Counted from the stretch's first letter, positions 1 through 9,242 are shown. The stretch: 64,000 bases of DNA from Roseovarius halotolerans (GCF_900172255.1 NZ_FWFU01000001.1:1054001-1118000), one strand, 5' to 3'. The notes: generated from the letters alone by a model not told the origin. Translations and numbers: made by a program.

Positions 1-52
1 GGTCTTTTCGGGGAGTGGGTGTCTCATCGCTGGTCGTGATCGAACAGAGGCA

Positions 53-1162
53 GTGTTTGTCGCCGGCCCCATGACATGGGCGCCGCTTTTGACGGAGATC
101 ACGGGGTGCGCCGAGCTTGACGCGGTGCCCGCGACCTTGGCGGATCACGCGTTGAGCGCCGCCGAATTCAACTGTTTTCCCGCGCTTGTCGCCGAAAAAG
201 GCACCCGGACCGAAGGCCTGCTGTTGCGCTCGGCCCCGCAATCGGCAGCGGACCGGTTGGCGTTCTTCGCCGAAGGGCAGGGGCTTGAGGCGCGTCCTGT
301 GACCCTGGCGGATGGCAGTGCGGGGCTGGCGTTTGTCGCAAGTGAAACCGAAGCATCGCAAACCGATGACATGCCCTGGCCTGCTGCCTCATGGGAAGCG
401 CGATGGGGCGCGTTGGCGCTCGATGCCTGTGCGGAAGCGATGTGTTATTTCGGGCGGATCGATGCCGCCGGACTGGCATGGCGGATGCCCATGATTCTGT
501 CGCGCGCCGGGTCGCGCCAATTGGCGGCAGCGGGCGCCCCGGCGACCTTGCGCAGCGCAACCCCTGCAAGCGAAGTGACCTGTCTTGCGCGCCATACGTC
601 GCATGAAGGCTATTTCCTGACCCGTGAATATACACTGCGTTATCCGGGTTTCGACGGCAGCATGAGCCCGCCACTACGCCGCGAAGTGTTTGTTGCCGCC
701 GATGCCGCGCTGGTGTTGCCCTATGATCCGCGGACCGACCGGCTGCTTCTGGTGGAACAGTTCCGCATGGGGCTTTATGCGCGCGGCGATCCGCGCCCCT
801 GGATGCTGGAGCCGGTGGCCGGGCGCATTGATGCGGGTGAAACCCCCGAAGCCGCCGCGCGGCGCGAATGCGAGGAAGAAGCCGGGTTGGCGCTCGATCG
901 GCTGGAACTGATCGCGGGCCACTATTGTTCGCCGGGCTGTTCGACCGAGTATTTCTACCTTTATCTGGGTCTGTGCGATCTGCCGGAGGAAGGCGAGGGC
1001 CGTGGCGGGCTGGAATGCGAGAACGAGGATATCCGCACGCATGTGATATCCTTTGAGCGCGCCATGGAATTGCTGAACTCGGGCGAGGCGGAAAACGGGC
1101 CGCTGGTCCTGTCGCTGGTCTGGCTGTCGCGCGAACGTGAACGGCTGCGCGGGTCTGCTTGA
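53..1162 (+). CDS. NUDIX hydrolase (ADP-ribose pyrophosphatase type) with N-terminal cyclotransferase-like domain
   Basis: The C-terminal half is a NUDIX hydrolase that probably cleaves nucleoside diphosphate-X compounds such as ADP-ribose. A complete Nudix box (G-x5-E-x7-REUxEExGU) lies at residues 257-279, with REC and EEAGL visible. The first ~110 residues, starting FVAGPM, look like a degenerate gamma-glutamylcyclotransferase-like domain, a fusion I recall from Rhodobacterales; this is inference. I use the GTG at 53, but the frame is open to the window edge, so the true start may lie upstream. The gene ends 58 bp before cysteine synthase on the same strand. Confidence 0.8.
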   Translation: MFVAGPMTWAPLLTEITGCAELDAVPATLADHALSAAEFNCFPALVAEKGTRTEGLLLRSAPQSAADRLAFFAEGQGLEARPVTLADGSAGLAFVASETEASQTDDMPWPAASWEARWGALALDACAEAMCYFGRIDAAGLAWRMPMILSRAGSRQLAAAGAPATLRSATPASEVTCLARHTSHEGYFLTREYTLRYPGFDGSMSPPLRREVFVAADAALVLPYDPRTDRLLLVEQFRMGLYARGDPRPWMLEPVAGRIDAGETPEAAARRECEEEAGLALDRLELIAGHYCSPGCSTEYFYLYLGLCDLPEEGEGRGGLECENEDIRTHVISFERAMELLNSGEAENGPLVLSLVWLSRERERLRGSA

Positions 1163-1220
1163 GTTCCAGCGCACCGGGCACTAAGTCTGGGGAAGAGCTG
1201 CGAAGAGAGGAGCACCGGCA

Positions 1221-2252
1221 ATGCGCATTGCGAAGGATCTGGCCGAAGCGGTCGGGAATACGCCACTGATCCGGCTTCGCCGGGCCAGCGAGGAAACCGG
1301 CTGCGAGATCCTCGGCAAGGCCGAGTTCATGAATCCCGGCCAGTCGGTCAAGGATCGCGCTGCTCTGTTCATCATCCGCGATGCGGTGGCACGCGGCGAA
1401 CTGGCGCCCGGCGGCACCATCGTCGAGGGCACGGCCGGGAATACCGGGATCGGGCTGGCGCTGGTGGGCGCGTCGCTGGGGTTCAAGACGGTGATCGTGA
1501 TTCCCGAGACGCAGAGCCAGGAAAAGAAGGATATGCTGCGCCTTGCAGGGGCCGATCTGGTGCAGGTCCCTGCCGCGCCCTATTCAAATCCGAACAATTT
1601 TGTTCGATATTCTGAGAGGTTAGCCAAGGAACTTGCGAAAACCGAACCAAATGGCGTGATCTGGGCCAATCAGTTCGACAACGTCGCGAACCGGCAGGCG
1701 CATGTGGAAACGACCGGCCCCGAAATCTGGGAGCAGACCGGCGGCAAGGTCGACGGGTTCTGCTGCGCGGTCGGGTCGGGCGGCACGCTGGCCGGTGTTG
1801 CCGCGGCCCTGCAGCCCAAGGGCGTGAAGGTAGCCATTGCCGACCCGATGGGCGCGAAGCTCTATTCCTATTACAAGACCGGCGAATTGGAGGGCGATGG
1901 CAGTTCCATCGCCGAAGGGATCGGGCAGGTGCGCATCACCCGCAACCTCGAAGGATTCACCCCCGATTTCGCCTATCAGGTGCCCGACGAAGAAGGGCTG
2001 CCGCATGTGTTCGACCTTCTGGAGCACGAAGGGCTGTGCCTTGGCGCATCCTCGGGGATCAACGTGGCGGGGGCAATCCGCCTTGCGCGCGACATGGGGC
2101 CGGGCCACACCATCGTGACGGTGCTGTGCGATTATGGCACGCGCTATCAGTCGAAATTGTTCAATCCCGAATTCCTGCGCGAAAAGGGCCTGCCCACGCC
2201 GGGTTGGCTGAGTGAGGCGCCTCGCAGCATTCCCGGAGTCTTTGCCGAGTGA
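1221..2252 (+). CDS. cysK: Cysteine synthase A, PLP-dependent
   Basis: It should make L-cysteine from O-acetylserine and sulfide in the cytoplasm. The PLP-binding lysine is Lys44 in the SVKDR motif. The substrate loop reads GTAGNTG (residues 70-76) instead of the more usual TSGNTG, a variant I recall from the longer ~340-residue clade. The PLP phosphate loop GSGGT is at 185-189. Length (343 aa) is normal. An AGAGAGGAG ribosome site precedes the ATG. The stop overlaps the GTG start of the downstream mechanosensitive channel by 4 bp, so the two are probably translationally coupled. Confidence 0.9.
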   Translation: MRIAKDLAEAVGNTPLIRLRRASEETGCEILGKAEFMNPGQSVKDRAALFIIRDAVARGELAPGGTIVEGTAGNTGIGLALVGASLGFKTVIVIPETQSQEKKDMLRLAGADLVQVPAAPYSNPNNFVRYSERLAKELAKTEPNGVIWANQFDNVANRQAHVETTGPEIWEQTGGKVDGFCCAVGSGGTLAGVAAALQPKGVKVAIADPMGAKLYSYYKTGELEGDGSSIAEGIGQVRITRNLEGFTPDFAYQVPDEEGLPHVFDLLEHEGLCLGASSGINVAGAIRLARDMGPGHTIVTVLCDYGTRYQSKLFNPEFLREKGLPTPGWLSEAPRSIPGVFAE

Positions 2253-4726
2253 CACGTATTTTCCGTCAGGTTCTGCTGGCGCTGACGCTGGCCCTGTTCG
2301 CCGGAAGTGGCGGCGGCATCGTTGTGCCGCCCGCCCATGCGCAGGAGGCGGCCAGCACACCGGATTTCGATCAATGGGATCGGTTCGCCGCGTCGGTGGA
2401 AAGCGCCGTCGAAGCAGGTGATACCGAGAACCAGACGCTCGAGCAACTGCGCGAGGACCTGACGGAGTGGCGTGAGACCTTTCTTGGGGCGCAGAATGCC
2501 AACTCGGGCAGCATCGCCACGGTGCAGCGCCAGCTTGACGCGCTTGGGCCGGCGCCCGAAGATGGGGGTGAATCCCCCGAAATCGCGCTGGAGCGCGAGC
2601 AGCTGAATGCCCGCCTGACCGAGCTTCAGGCACCGGGCAGACGGGCCGAGCTGGCCTATAGCCGGGCCGACGGGTTGATCCGCAGCATCGATCAGACGAT
2701 CCGGGACCGTCAGACCGAGGCCTTGCTGCAGGTCGGACCGTCACCGGTGAACCCCGTGCATTGGCCGGGTGCGCTGAGTGCGCTTTTCTCGGTCGGGACA
2801 TCGCTGGTGAGCGAGGCGCGAAGTTCCTTTTCGGAAGCGATGCAGCGGGGCACCATCGGAGATAACCTGCCGGTGACGCTGCCGCTTTTCGTGCTTGGAC
2901 TTGTGCTGATGGCGCGCGGGCGGCGCTGGAGCCGGGGGCTGAGCCGCCGGATCCTGCGGGACCGTGAAAGCGCCGGGCGCTGGATCGCCGGGTTCCTGGT
3001 GTCGCTTGGCAGTTTCGCGCTGCCCTATCTCGGGCTTGTGGCCCTCAGCGTCGTGATCGTGATTTCGGGACTGGCGGGAGAACAAGGCCAGCAGCTCTTG
3101 CAGGAATTCGTGCGCGCCGCGCTGATTTTCCTGGTGGCAAGATGGCTTGCGACGCGGGTGTTTCCGGCTGAAGACACGCGCAGCCCGATCTTGGACCTCG
3201 GGGTGGACGAGCGGCTGCGGGGGCGCTGGTATGGCGCGGCGCTTGGCTTGGTGATCGCGGCCCTGAACCTGGGCAACGGGATGCGCGAGATATTCAAATG
3301 GTCCGAGGCGGCGGGCAATGTGATCCTGTTCCCGGTCATGGTGATCGCGTCGCTCTTGCTGTGGCGGTTGGGTCGCCTGCTGGCGACGCATGCACAGAAC
3401 GAAGATGATACGGCGGCTGGCGAAGAGGCACCCAATTCGCGACTGGCCGGGATCATGACGCGGGCAATCACGATCCTGGCGGTCGTGGTGCCGGTCCTCG
3501 CTGCGGCGGGCTATTTCACGCTGGCGAAGTTCCTGCTGTTCCCGTCGCTGCTGTCGCTGATGCTGATCGCGGGGCTTATGGTTCTTCAGCGCGTTGTGGT
3601 CGAGCTATACGCGCTGTTGACCGGGAATGTCGCTGGGGCGGCGGAATCCCTGATCCCGGTCATGGTGGGTTTCGTTCTGGTGCTGCTGTCCCTGCCGCTG
3701 TTCGCGCTGATCTGGGGCGCGCGGGTGGCCGATCTGACCGAACTCTGGACACGCTTCGTGGAGGGGGTGTCGATCGGGGGCACGCGGATTTCCCCGACGA
3801 TCTTTCTGACCCTTGCGGTGGTGTTCGCGCTTGGCTACCTGGTGACGCGCCTGACCCAGGGGGCGCTGAAGAACTCGATCCTGCCCAAGACCCGGATCGA
3901 TCCGGGCGGGCGCAATGCGATCGTGGCCGGGGTGGGATATGTGGGCATATTCCTGGCAGCCATCATCGCCATCACCAGCGCCGGGATCGATCTGAGCAGC
4001 CTTGCCATTGTGGCTGGTGCGTTGTCGGTCGGGATCGGTTTCGGTTTGCAGAACATCGTGTCGAATTTCGTCTCGGGGATCATCCTGTTGATCGAGCGGC
4101 CGATTTCGGAAGGCGACTGGATTGAGGTGGGCGGTCAGCATGGCTATGTGCGCGACATCTCGGTGCGTTCCACCCGGATCGAGACCTTCGATCGCACTGA
4201 CGTTATTGTGCCCAACGCGGATTTCGTCAGCGGCACCGTCACCAACTACACGCGTGGCAACACCGTGGGGCGCGCCATTGTGCCGGTTGGCGTCTCCTAT
4301 GGGACCGACACCCGCAAGGTTGAGGCCATTCTGCAGGAGATCGCCGAGGCGCATCCGATGGTCCTGGCCAATCCCAAGCCCTATGTGGTGTTCCAGGGGT
4401 TTGGCGACAGTTCGATGGATTTCGAGATCCGGGCGATCCTGCGGGACGTGAATTTCGTTCTGAACGTGCGTTCGGACATGAACCACGAGATCGCCCGCCG
4501 CTTCGCCGAGGAAGGCATCGAGATTCCGTTCCCGCAACAGGATCTGTGGCTGCGCAACCCCGAGACGCTGACGGGTGCGGGATCGGCAACGCAGGAGCCG
4601 CGCAAGGCATCGACCGCCGACACCACGCCGCATCTGAGCGCGCGCGACGTCGAGGCGACGGTACGCGACGATGATGGCGCCTCCGGCGAAGACGGAGCGG
4701 ATGGCGGTGGCGGGGACGGACGCTGA
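2249..4726 (+). CDS. DUF3772 / MscS-family mechanosensitive ion channel
   Basis: A large (825 aa) inner-membrane channel that should open on membrane tension and release solutes during hypo-osmotic shock. It has an N-terminal signal peptide (cleavage near AHAQ, residue ~33), a periplasmic helical region of about 170 residues (DUF3772 type), many membrane segments, and a MscS pore and beta domain at about 575-780. The glycine/alanine-rich pore helix starts near residue 585. The last ~60 residues are acidic and glycine-rich. The GTG start sits inside the cysK stop. The antisense strand of its 3' third is open and continuous with the ICE recombinase frame. Confidence 0.85.
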   Translation: MTRIFRQVLLALTLALFAGSGGGIVVPPAHAQEAASTPDFDQWDRFAASVESAVEAGDTENQTLEQLREDLTEWRETFLGAQNANSGSIATVQRQLDALGPAPEDGGESPEIALEREQLNARLTELQAPGRRAELAYSRADGLIRSIDQTIRDRQTEALLQVGPSPVNPVHWPGALSALFSVGTSLVSEARSSFSEAMQRGTIGDNLPVTLPLFVLGLVLMARGRRWSRGLSRRILRDRESAGRWIAGFLVSLGSFALPYLGLVALSVVIVISGLAGEQGQQLLQEFVRAALIFLVARWLATRVFPAEDTRSPILDLGVDERLRGRWYGAALGLVIAALNLGNGMREIFKWSEAAGNVILFPVMVIASLLLWRLGRLLATHAQNEDDTAAGEEAPNSRLAGIMTRAITILAVVVPVLAAAGYFTLAKFLLFPSLLSLMLIAGLMVLQRVVVELYALLTGNVAGAAESLIPVMVGFVLVLLSLPLFALIWGARVADLTELWTRFVEGVSIGGTRISPTIFLTLAVVFALGYLVTRLTQGALKNSILPKTRIDPGGRNAIVAGVGYVGIFLAAIIAITSAGIDLSSLAIVAGALSVGIGFGLQNIVSNFVSGIILLIERPISEGDWIEVGGQHGYVRDISVRSTRIETFDRTDVIVPNADFVSGTVTNYTRGNTVGRAIVPVGVSYGTDTRKVEAILQEIAEAHPMVLANPKPYVVFQGFGDSSMDFEIRAILRDVNFVLNVRSDMNHEIARRFAEEGIEIPFPQQDLWLRNPETLTGAGSATQEPRKASTADTTPHLSARDVEATVRDDDGASGEDGADGGGGDGR

Positions 4727-4807
4727 GCGCGCCCCGCGAGGCGATTGCACCGGGCCGACAGAAACCCCTTGAACTGCCCGTTTGTGGACGTTTAAAGAGA
4801 GCCGCAC

Positions 4808-4897
4808 GGAGAGGTGGCCGAGTGGTCGAAGGCGCACGCCTGGAACGCGTGTAGGCGGGTAACCGTCTCCAGGGTTCGAATCCCTGTCTCTCCGCCA
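4808..4897 (+). tRNA. tRNA-Ser(GGA), ICE integration target
   Basis: A 90-nt class II tRNA. The acceptor stem GGAGAGG pairs with TCTCTCC (one G-U), discriminator G, with an encoded CCA end at 4895-4897. The anticodon stem CACGC/GCGTG encloses the loop CTGGAAC, giving anticodon GGA (Ser, UCC/UCU). It has a long variable arm and a T-loop GGTTCGAATCC. The gene is intact: the inserted ICE starts exactly at its 3' end, so integration preserves the tRNA. Confidence 0.95.
4892..4897. other. Proposed attL core (CCGCCA at tRNA-Ser 3' end)
   Basis: These are the last six bases of the tRNA, immediately followed by the recombinase gene. The same six bases occur at 49076-49081. Large serine recombinases need only a very short common core, so a 6-bp identity is compatible with this enzyme class. 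The exact crossover dinucleotide cannot be read from one integrated copy. Confidence 0.5.
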
Positions 4898-6517
4898 CTT
4901 CAGTCCGCCTCTGGGCACGCCAATCGCCGCCGATTGCCGCACCTGGCCGCCCGCAAGCGTCCTCAGCAGTTCCGTTTTCGATCCCATGATGCGGATTGCG
5001 TCGTCGGCGACCTCGACACGCTGCGCCAGGGCGCGCAGGTGATCCCGCCGATAGCCGCCCTCACGGTCCCGGATACGGTCGCGAGCGATCTGCGAGAATT
5101 GCCGGATCATCGCCGGGCTGACGGCGCTGTGACCGGGGCTGTCGAGCAGCGTCTGAGCGCGGTCGGCGTCCGCCCGCGCCTGATCGCGGATGACCTTTAG
5201 GCCGGCGATGCGTTCGGTCAGCGCCGGGTCGTCCAGATCGGCAACCCCGGCCTCGATGGCGTCATAGAGACGCTTGAGGCGTAGTTCCGATTCGGAAGCC
5301 CGGCGCTGCAATTCGGCGATGTGCTGGCGGCGGCGCTCGGCCTGATCTTCTCGGCGACCGAGGACGCTGCCAAGCAGCTTCTCCAGCCGGTCGGGATCAA
5401 GCAGGCGTTCCTCGATATGACCGGCAACCATGGTGTCGAGCTTGTCCATGGGGATCGCGCGCCCCTTGCAGCCGGTTTCGCCCTGCCGTGCCCGGATCGA
5501 GCAGGCATAGTAGCGATAGCGGCCGCTCTTGCCGGTGCGGATGGTCATCGCGCCCCCGCAATTGCCGCAATAGCAGATGCCGGTCAGAAGCGTGGGACCG
5601 ATCACGACGCGCGCGGGCAGTTCGGTCTTGGGGTTGCGGGCCTGCAAGAGCTTCTGCACCGCCTCGAAGGTCTCGCGGTCGATGATCGGCGGTACCGGCA
5701 CGATGACGATTTCATCGGCTTCCTTGTCCGCCTTGTTCTTCCGGTTCTTGCCCCATTGATGCTCGCCCATATAGGTGCGCCGGGTCAGGATGCGGTGAAC
5801 CTGGCCGACGCCCCAACGGCCGCCGTCACGGGTGAAGATGCCTTTGCCGTTCAGATGCTTGACGATGGCCTTAACGCCCATCTGACCGGAATCGCCATCA
5901 CCTTCCAGCGCCAGGCGATAGATCAGGCGGATCGTGTCGGCGTGCAGCGGGTCGACTTCCAGCTTCTTCTTGACCTTCGCGCCGCGCTGCTCGGCTGCGA
6001 CGACGCGATAGCCGACCGGGGGCAGCGAGCCGTTCCAGAAGCCTTGCCGGGCGTTTTCCTTTAAGGCGCGCAGGACATGCTTGGCGTTCTCCTTGGACTG
6101 GTATTCGTCGAACAGCGCCATGATCTGCCGCATCATGACGTGCATGGGGTCGTCGCCCATCTCCTGCGTGATGGAGACGAGGCGAATACCATTCTTCGCC
6201 AGCTTCCTGACATAGAACTCAAGCTCGAAATGATCGCGGAAGAAGCGCGAGAAACTGTGAACCACGACAATATCGAAGGGCGCGGGCTTCGACGTTCCCG
6301 CCTCAATCATTCGTTGGAACTCGGGGCGGCGGTCGTTGGTGGCCGACGCGCCGGCCTCCACGAAGGTTTCGACAAGCTGATAGCCCCTCGCTTCGCACCA
6401 TGCTTCGCCCTGCCTGCGCTGGTCGGGGATCGACACGTCATGTTCGGCCTGCCGGCTGGTGGAGACGCGCAGGTAGAGGGCAGCCCGCAGGGCGACATTG
6501 GGATTGTGGACGTTCAT
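4898..6517 (-). CDS. Large serine recombinase (ICE integrase)
   Basis: Site-specific recombinase expected to integrate and excise the ICE at tRNA-Ser. It has an N-terminal resolvase domain (catalytic Ser19 in LRVSTSRQ, about residues 11-165), a recombinase domain (about 185-300), a zinc ribbon with CYCGNCG and a later GCKG (about 315-365), and an arginine-rich coiled coil (about 385-450). The ATG at 6517 overlaps the preceding regulator stop as ATGA, with AGGAAAGGA upstream. Coordinates here cover only the ICE-encoded part; there is no stop codon in this stretch and the frame continues to 3605. In the predicted circle it would end at a TAG at 49013-49015. Confidence 0.88.
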
Positions 6518-6900
6518 TTGCGGGTTCCTTTCCTGCGAGGCTCGACCAGAGGCAAGACCAGTTCCACACGGTCATGAACGAGCTTCGGGACCAGTCTCAG
6601 ACCCCGGCCTTTTTCCATGCGCACAAGCCCGTATCCGACCATGGCCTTGAGGGTTCTGGACAGGTTGGACTTGGCGCGGCCGGTCATCTGCGCCAGCTCT
6701 TCCAACGAGGCTGGCTGCTGTTCGTAGATGATGCGCAGCATCTCGCAATTGCTCGCTGACATGAATTTGGCGAAGGATGTCGTGGAGATGAACCAGACCG
6801 TCGGCTCGCCGGGCTTCGGTTTTTCCTCGCCACGCGCGATCCGAAGGGTGCGGGCCTTCATTTCCTCGGGATCGGCGATCCCGACTTTCAATGTGGACAT
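6514..6900 (-). CDS. Winged-helix transcriptional regulator (HVO_A0114/MarR-like) in the integrase operon
   Basis: A 128-aa protein with a winged helix-turn-helix at about residues 55-105 (ASLEELAQMTGRAKSNLSRT) and a basic C-terminus (RRKGTRK). It resembles small HTH proteins annotated as HVO_A0114-type or MarR-like. Its stop overlaps the recombinase start by 4 bp, so it is co-translated with the integrase. A role controlling integrase expression or assisting excision is inference. The same fold is used by some antitoxins, but no matching toxin is adjacent. Confidence 0.7.
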   Translation of the reverse strand: MSTLKVGIADPEEMKARTLRIARGEEKPKPGEPTVWFISTTSFAKFMSASNCEMLRIIYEQQPASLEELAQMTGRAKSNLSRTLKAMVGYGLVRMEKGRGLRLVPKLVHDRVELVLPLVEPRRKGTRK

Positions 6901-6919
6901 GGCAAGACTCGATTATCGT

Positions 6920-7234
6920 TCAGGGTTTTTCATTATCATAATACGATAACGATTTCAAGTCATCGGGCAGATCGACCGAGCCGAACAACTCGTCGAACAC
7001 ATCGGCGAACCAGCGCTCGAACACCTGAATCTCGGCCTCGGTGATCGGCACGTCCTCGGGCCAGTCGTCGATGACCGGCAGCCGCTCGACATCGAAGAGA
7101 TGGAGCGGGCGTCCACGCGGCGGACTGACGCGCGGCGTCGGGTCGTCGTCGTAGTCGTAGAGATCGTCGGGGAGCGTTTTGGGGACCGGCTGCCGTGGGC
7201 GGCCCCTGCTGCCGTGGCGGTGTTTCGTGGACAT
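6920..7234 (-). CDS. Hypothetical acidic protein, first gene of the integrase operon
   Basis: A 104-aa product with a basic, proline-rich start (residues 1-20), then a strongly acidic body (DDLYDYDDD near 25; ITEAEIQVFERWFADVFDELF in the C-terminal half). The ATG at 7234 is preceded by CGGAGG. It lies 19 bp upstream of the HTH gene and so is probably in one operon with the regulator and recombinase. I do not recognise a family. The acidic profile would suit a small partner of a DNA-binding protein, for example a directionality factor or anti-repressor; that is only a guess from position. Confidence 0.55.
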   Translation of the reverse strand: MSTKHRHGSRGRPRQPVPKTLPDDLYDYDDDPTPRVSPPRGRPLHLFDVERLPVIDDWPEDVPITEAEIQVFERWFADVFDELFGSVDLPDDLKSLSYYDNEKP

Positions 7235-7284
7235 GGAATCCTCCGTGGTTCGCGGGATTTTCCGGGGGCTGGAAGCCCGGAATA

Positions 7285-7353
7285 GGCGAAGCATGGAGGG
7301 GGATCGGCGGCCTGTAGCGTGCCGCATTTGCGTCGATGCGTTGACGGCACCCC
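7285..7353 (-). promoter_or_regulatory. Conserved 69-bp leader/promoter element, copy 1 (integrase operon)
   Basis: Lies 51 bp upstream of the first start codon of the integrase operon. It is repeated at 33236-33304, 55 bp upstream of the HTH-rep operon, in the same orientation relative to the genes. A 28-bp core (7305-7332) is identical; flanks match at most positions with no gaps. The minus-strand transcript can form a hairpin whose arms are at 7319-7325 and 7344-7350; the one changed base between copies becomes a G-U pair in the RNA. A shared promoter, operator or leader RNA is likely. Confidence 0.6.
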
Positions 7354-7386
7354 TGTTACTAGTGTCGGCGCAGAGCCCGTTGCGCC

Positions 7387-8295
7387 TTACTTGCTGGTTG
7401 TCGCGCTGGTCTCCGCCCGCAAACTCTCCAGGAAGAGAGTGAAAGCACGGGTCGGATGGCGCCGGCTCGAATAGAAGGCGTGATAGCCCGGAAACGGCGG
7501 ACACCAATCGGCAAGGACCTCGACGAGCAGCCCGTCGTTCAGAAAGGGCGCGGCGAGATCTTCGAGCATGTAGGCCAGACCCATCCCCGCGCTGGCAGCC
7601 CCTACGAGTGCGTCGCCGTCATTGACGATCAGGGACGGCGACACTTTTACCGTCTCCGCATGTCCGTCTTTCTCAAACGACCACGGCGACAGGGTGCCAC
7701 CCGCGTTTCTGAAACCGATGCAGCGGTGGGCCGACACGTCACGCGGCGTGTGCGGAGGATCGCAGCTGTCGAGATACCGGGGCGCCCCCACAACGACAGC
7801 GCGCAAGTGGGGCCCAACGGGCACGGCGACCATGTCCATTTCCAAGTCTTCGCGCAGCCGTATCCCGACATCGAACCGCTCGGCAACGATGTCGACATGC
7901 CGGTTCTCCACGCTCAGCTCGCCGTCGATCTCGGGATGGGCAGCGATCAGTCGCGAGAAGGCCGGCCAGACGAGCGTATCGGCGGCATGTTTGCCGCAGG
8001 TCACCCGCAGACGTCCGCCCGGTTCCTCACGCAACTGTTCCAGATCGTCGATTTCCGCATCAATCTCCGCGATGACCGGCGCGAGTGTGGCCAGAAGCCG
8101 CTCGCCCGCCGCGGTGGGGGCAATGCTGCGTGTCGAGCGTGACAGCAACCTGATCCCCAGATCGGCCTCAAGGCGCTTTACGGTCTGGCTGACGGCGGAC
8201 TGGGTCACGCCGAGGCTGCGTGCCGCCGCGGTGAAGCTGCGCTCTTCGGCAACGCGATTGAAGATGACGAGGTCCGAGAACTTACGCGGGTCCAT
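7387..8295 (-). CDS. LysR-family transcriptional regulator (cargo)
   Basis: A 302-aa regulator with an N-terminal winged HTH (residues ~5-60; AARSLGVTQSAVSQTVKRLE) and a LysR substrate-binding domain (~90-295). It is divergent from the broken SDR gene at 8394 with a 98-bp shared promoter region, the usual layout of a LysR protein and its target. It sits between the integrase operon and the trb operon, so it is probably cargo. The inducer cannot be deduced. Confidence 0.85.
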   Translation of the reverse strand: MDPRKFSDLVIFNRVAEERSFTAAARSLGVTQSAVSQTVKRLEADLGIRLLSRSTRSIAPTAAGERLLATLAPVIAEIDAEIDDLEQLREEPGGRLRVTCGKHAADTLVWPAFSRLIAAHPEIDGELSVENRHVDIVAERFDVGIRLREDLEMDMVAVPVGPHLRAVVVGAPRYLDSCDPPHTPRDVSAHRCIGFRNAGGTLSPWSFEKDGHAETVKVSPSLIVNDGDALVGAASAGMGLAYMLEDLAAPFLNDGLLVEVLADWCPPFPGYHAFYSSRRHPTRAFTLFLESLRAETSATTSK

Positions 8296-8393
8296 TCAGT
8301 AGCTATACTACTTGGTCCGACAAATTTCGAGGTACTAATCTCCCACTGCATAGATGCGCTAATATCGCGTCGGCACGACAAGAGGAGCTGACA
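8296..8393. promoter_or_regulatory. Divergent promoter region LysR / SDR with inverted repeat
   Basis: A 98-bp spacer between divergent starts. AGTAG-CTATA-CTACT (8298-8312) is a perfect 5-bp inverted repeat just upstream of the LysR start and could be a LysR-type binding site. AAGAGGAG (8380-8387) is the ribosome site for the SDR gene. Operator assignment is inference. Confidence 0.35.
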
Positions 8394-9215
8394 ATGACAG
8401 AAAAGGTATGGTTCATCACCGGCGCTGGCAGGGGACTTGGGCATCTGCTCTCTCGCGATGCGCTGCGCGCTGGCGACAAGGTCGTGGCAACCAGCCGAAG
8501 CGTCGACGGGCTTGCAGAAAGCCTCTCCGCTCCGGACGACAGCCTGCTCGTGTTACCGCTCGATGTGACCGATGCCCGGGCGGCTTCGGCAGCACATGAC
8601 GCAGCCATGGAGGTGTTTGGCCGGATCGACATCCTGGTCAACAACGCCGGCCGCGCCCAGCTTGGATGATGGTTCGAGACGATCCCGGAGGAGGACGTGC
8701 GCCGGCAGTTCGAGATCAACCTCTTCGGGGCGATGAACGTGGCGCGCGCGGTGCTGCCGACGATGCGCCGTCAGCGCTCGGGCCTCGTGGTCACGATCTC
8801 CTCGGTGAACGGCTTGGTCTCGAACCCCGGTGGATCGGTCTACTCGGCGTCCAAGTTCGCGCTCGAAGGCTGGATGGAGGGCCTCGCCGAAGAAATCGCG
8901 CCGCTTGGCGTCCGATCACTCATCGTGGAGCCGGGGATGATGCGCACAAACTTCCTTGATCCGTCCACTGCACGGCAGGGGGATATGGACATTGCCGACT
9001 ATGCCGAGGCGGTGGCCGGTTTCCGAACCTTCATCGCAGAAGCGAACGGCGCGCAGCAGAACGATCCGGCGGCGCTTTCCGCCCTGATCGTCTCTGAAGC
9101 GTCCTCTCCCGACCCAGCGCGACGGCTCCTGTTCGGCGCCGATGCGCACGAATGGGCCAGCGCCAAGTGCCGGCAACTCACAGCCGAGATCGACGCTTCG
9201 AGCGCCCGTGCCTGA
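8394..9215 (+). pseudogene. Short-chain dehydrogenase/reductase, interrupted by an in-frame stop
   Basis: Together the two halves read as one classical SDR: the TGxxxGxG cofactor motif at residues 10-17 (TGAGRGLG), NNAG at ~83-86, the catalytic YSASK near 8842, and a C-terminal region ending at 9215. The frame is broken by a TGA at 8667-8669 in GGA-TGA-TGG. Removing one ATG/TGA trinucleotide (GGATGATGG to GGATGG) restores the frame, so a 3-nt tandem duplication explains the stop. The downstream half has an ATG at 8733 but lacks the NAD(P) site. Likely inactive target of the divergent LysR gene. Confidence 0.8.
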
Positions 9216-9242
9216 GTGCGGGCAATGTCGGCTTCGTGCCGC

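Larger units (their letters stand above)
3605..4897 (-). other. In-frame read-through extension of the ICE recombinase through tRNA-Ser into host DNA
   Basis: The recombinase frame meets no stop at the element edge. It reads antisense through the whole tRNA-Ser (giving the residue string [14 protein letters not shown]) and then antisense through the 3' third of the mechanosensitive channel gene, stopping only at 3605. If translated, the product would have 970 residues, about 430 of them host-derived. The extension has no recognisable domain and is taken as accidental host coding, not a real domain. Confidence 0.6.

Noticed and set aside
3605-4897. Reading the recombinase as a genuine 970-aa multidomain protein
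   Set aside because: The extra part is antisense to a tRNA and to a conserved channel gene and contains no domain; it is better explained by integration-dependent read-through.
6514-7234. A toxin-antitoxin pair formed by the HTH gene and the upstream hypothetical gene
   Set aside because: The upstream protein does not show the pattern of the TumE-type toxins paired with such regulators, and the HTH gene is coupled to the recombinase instead.
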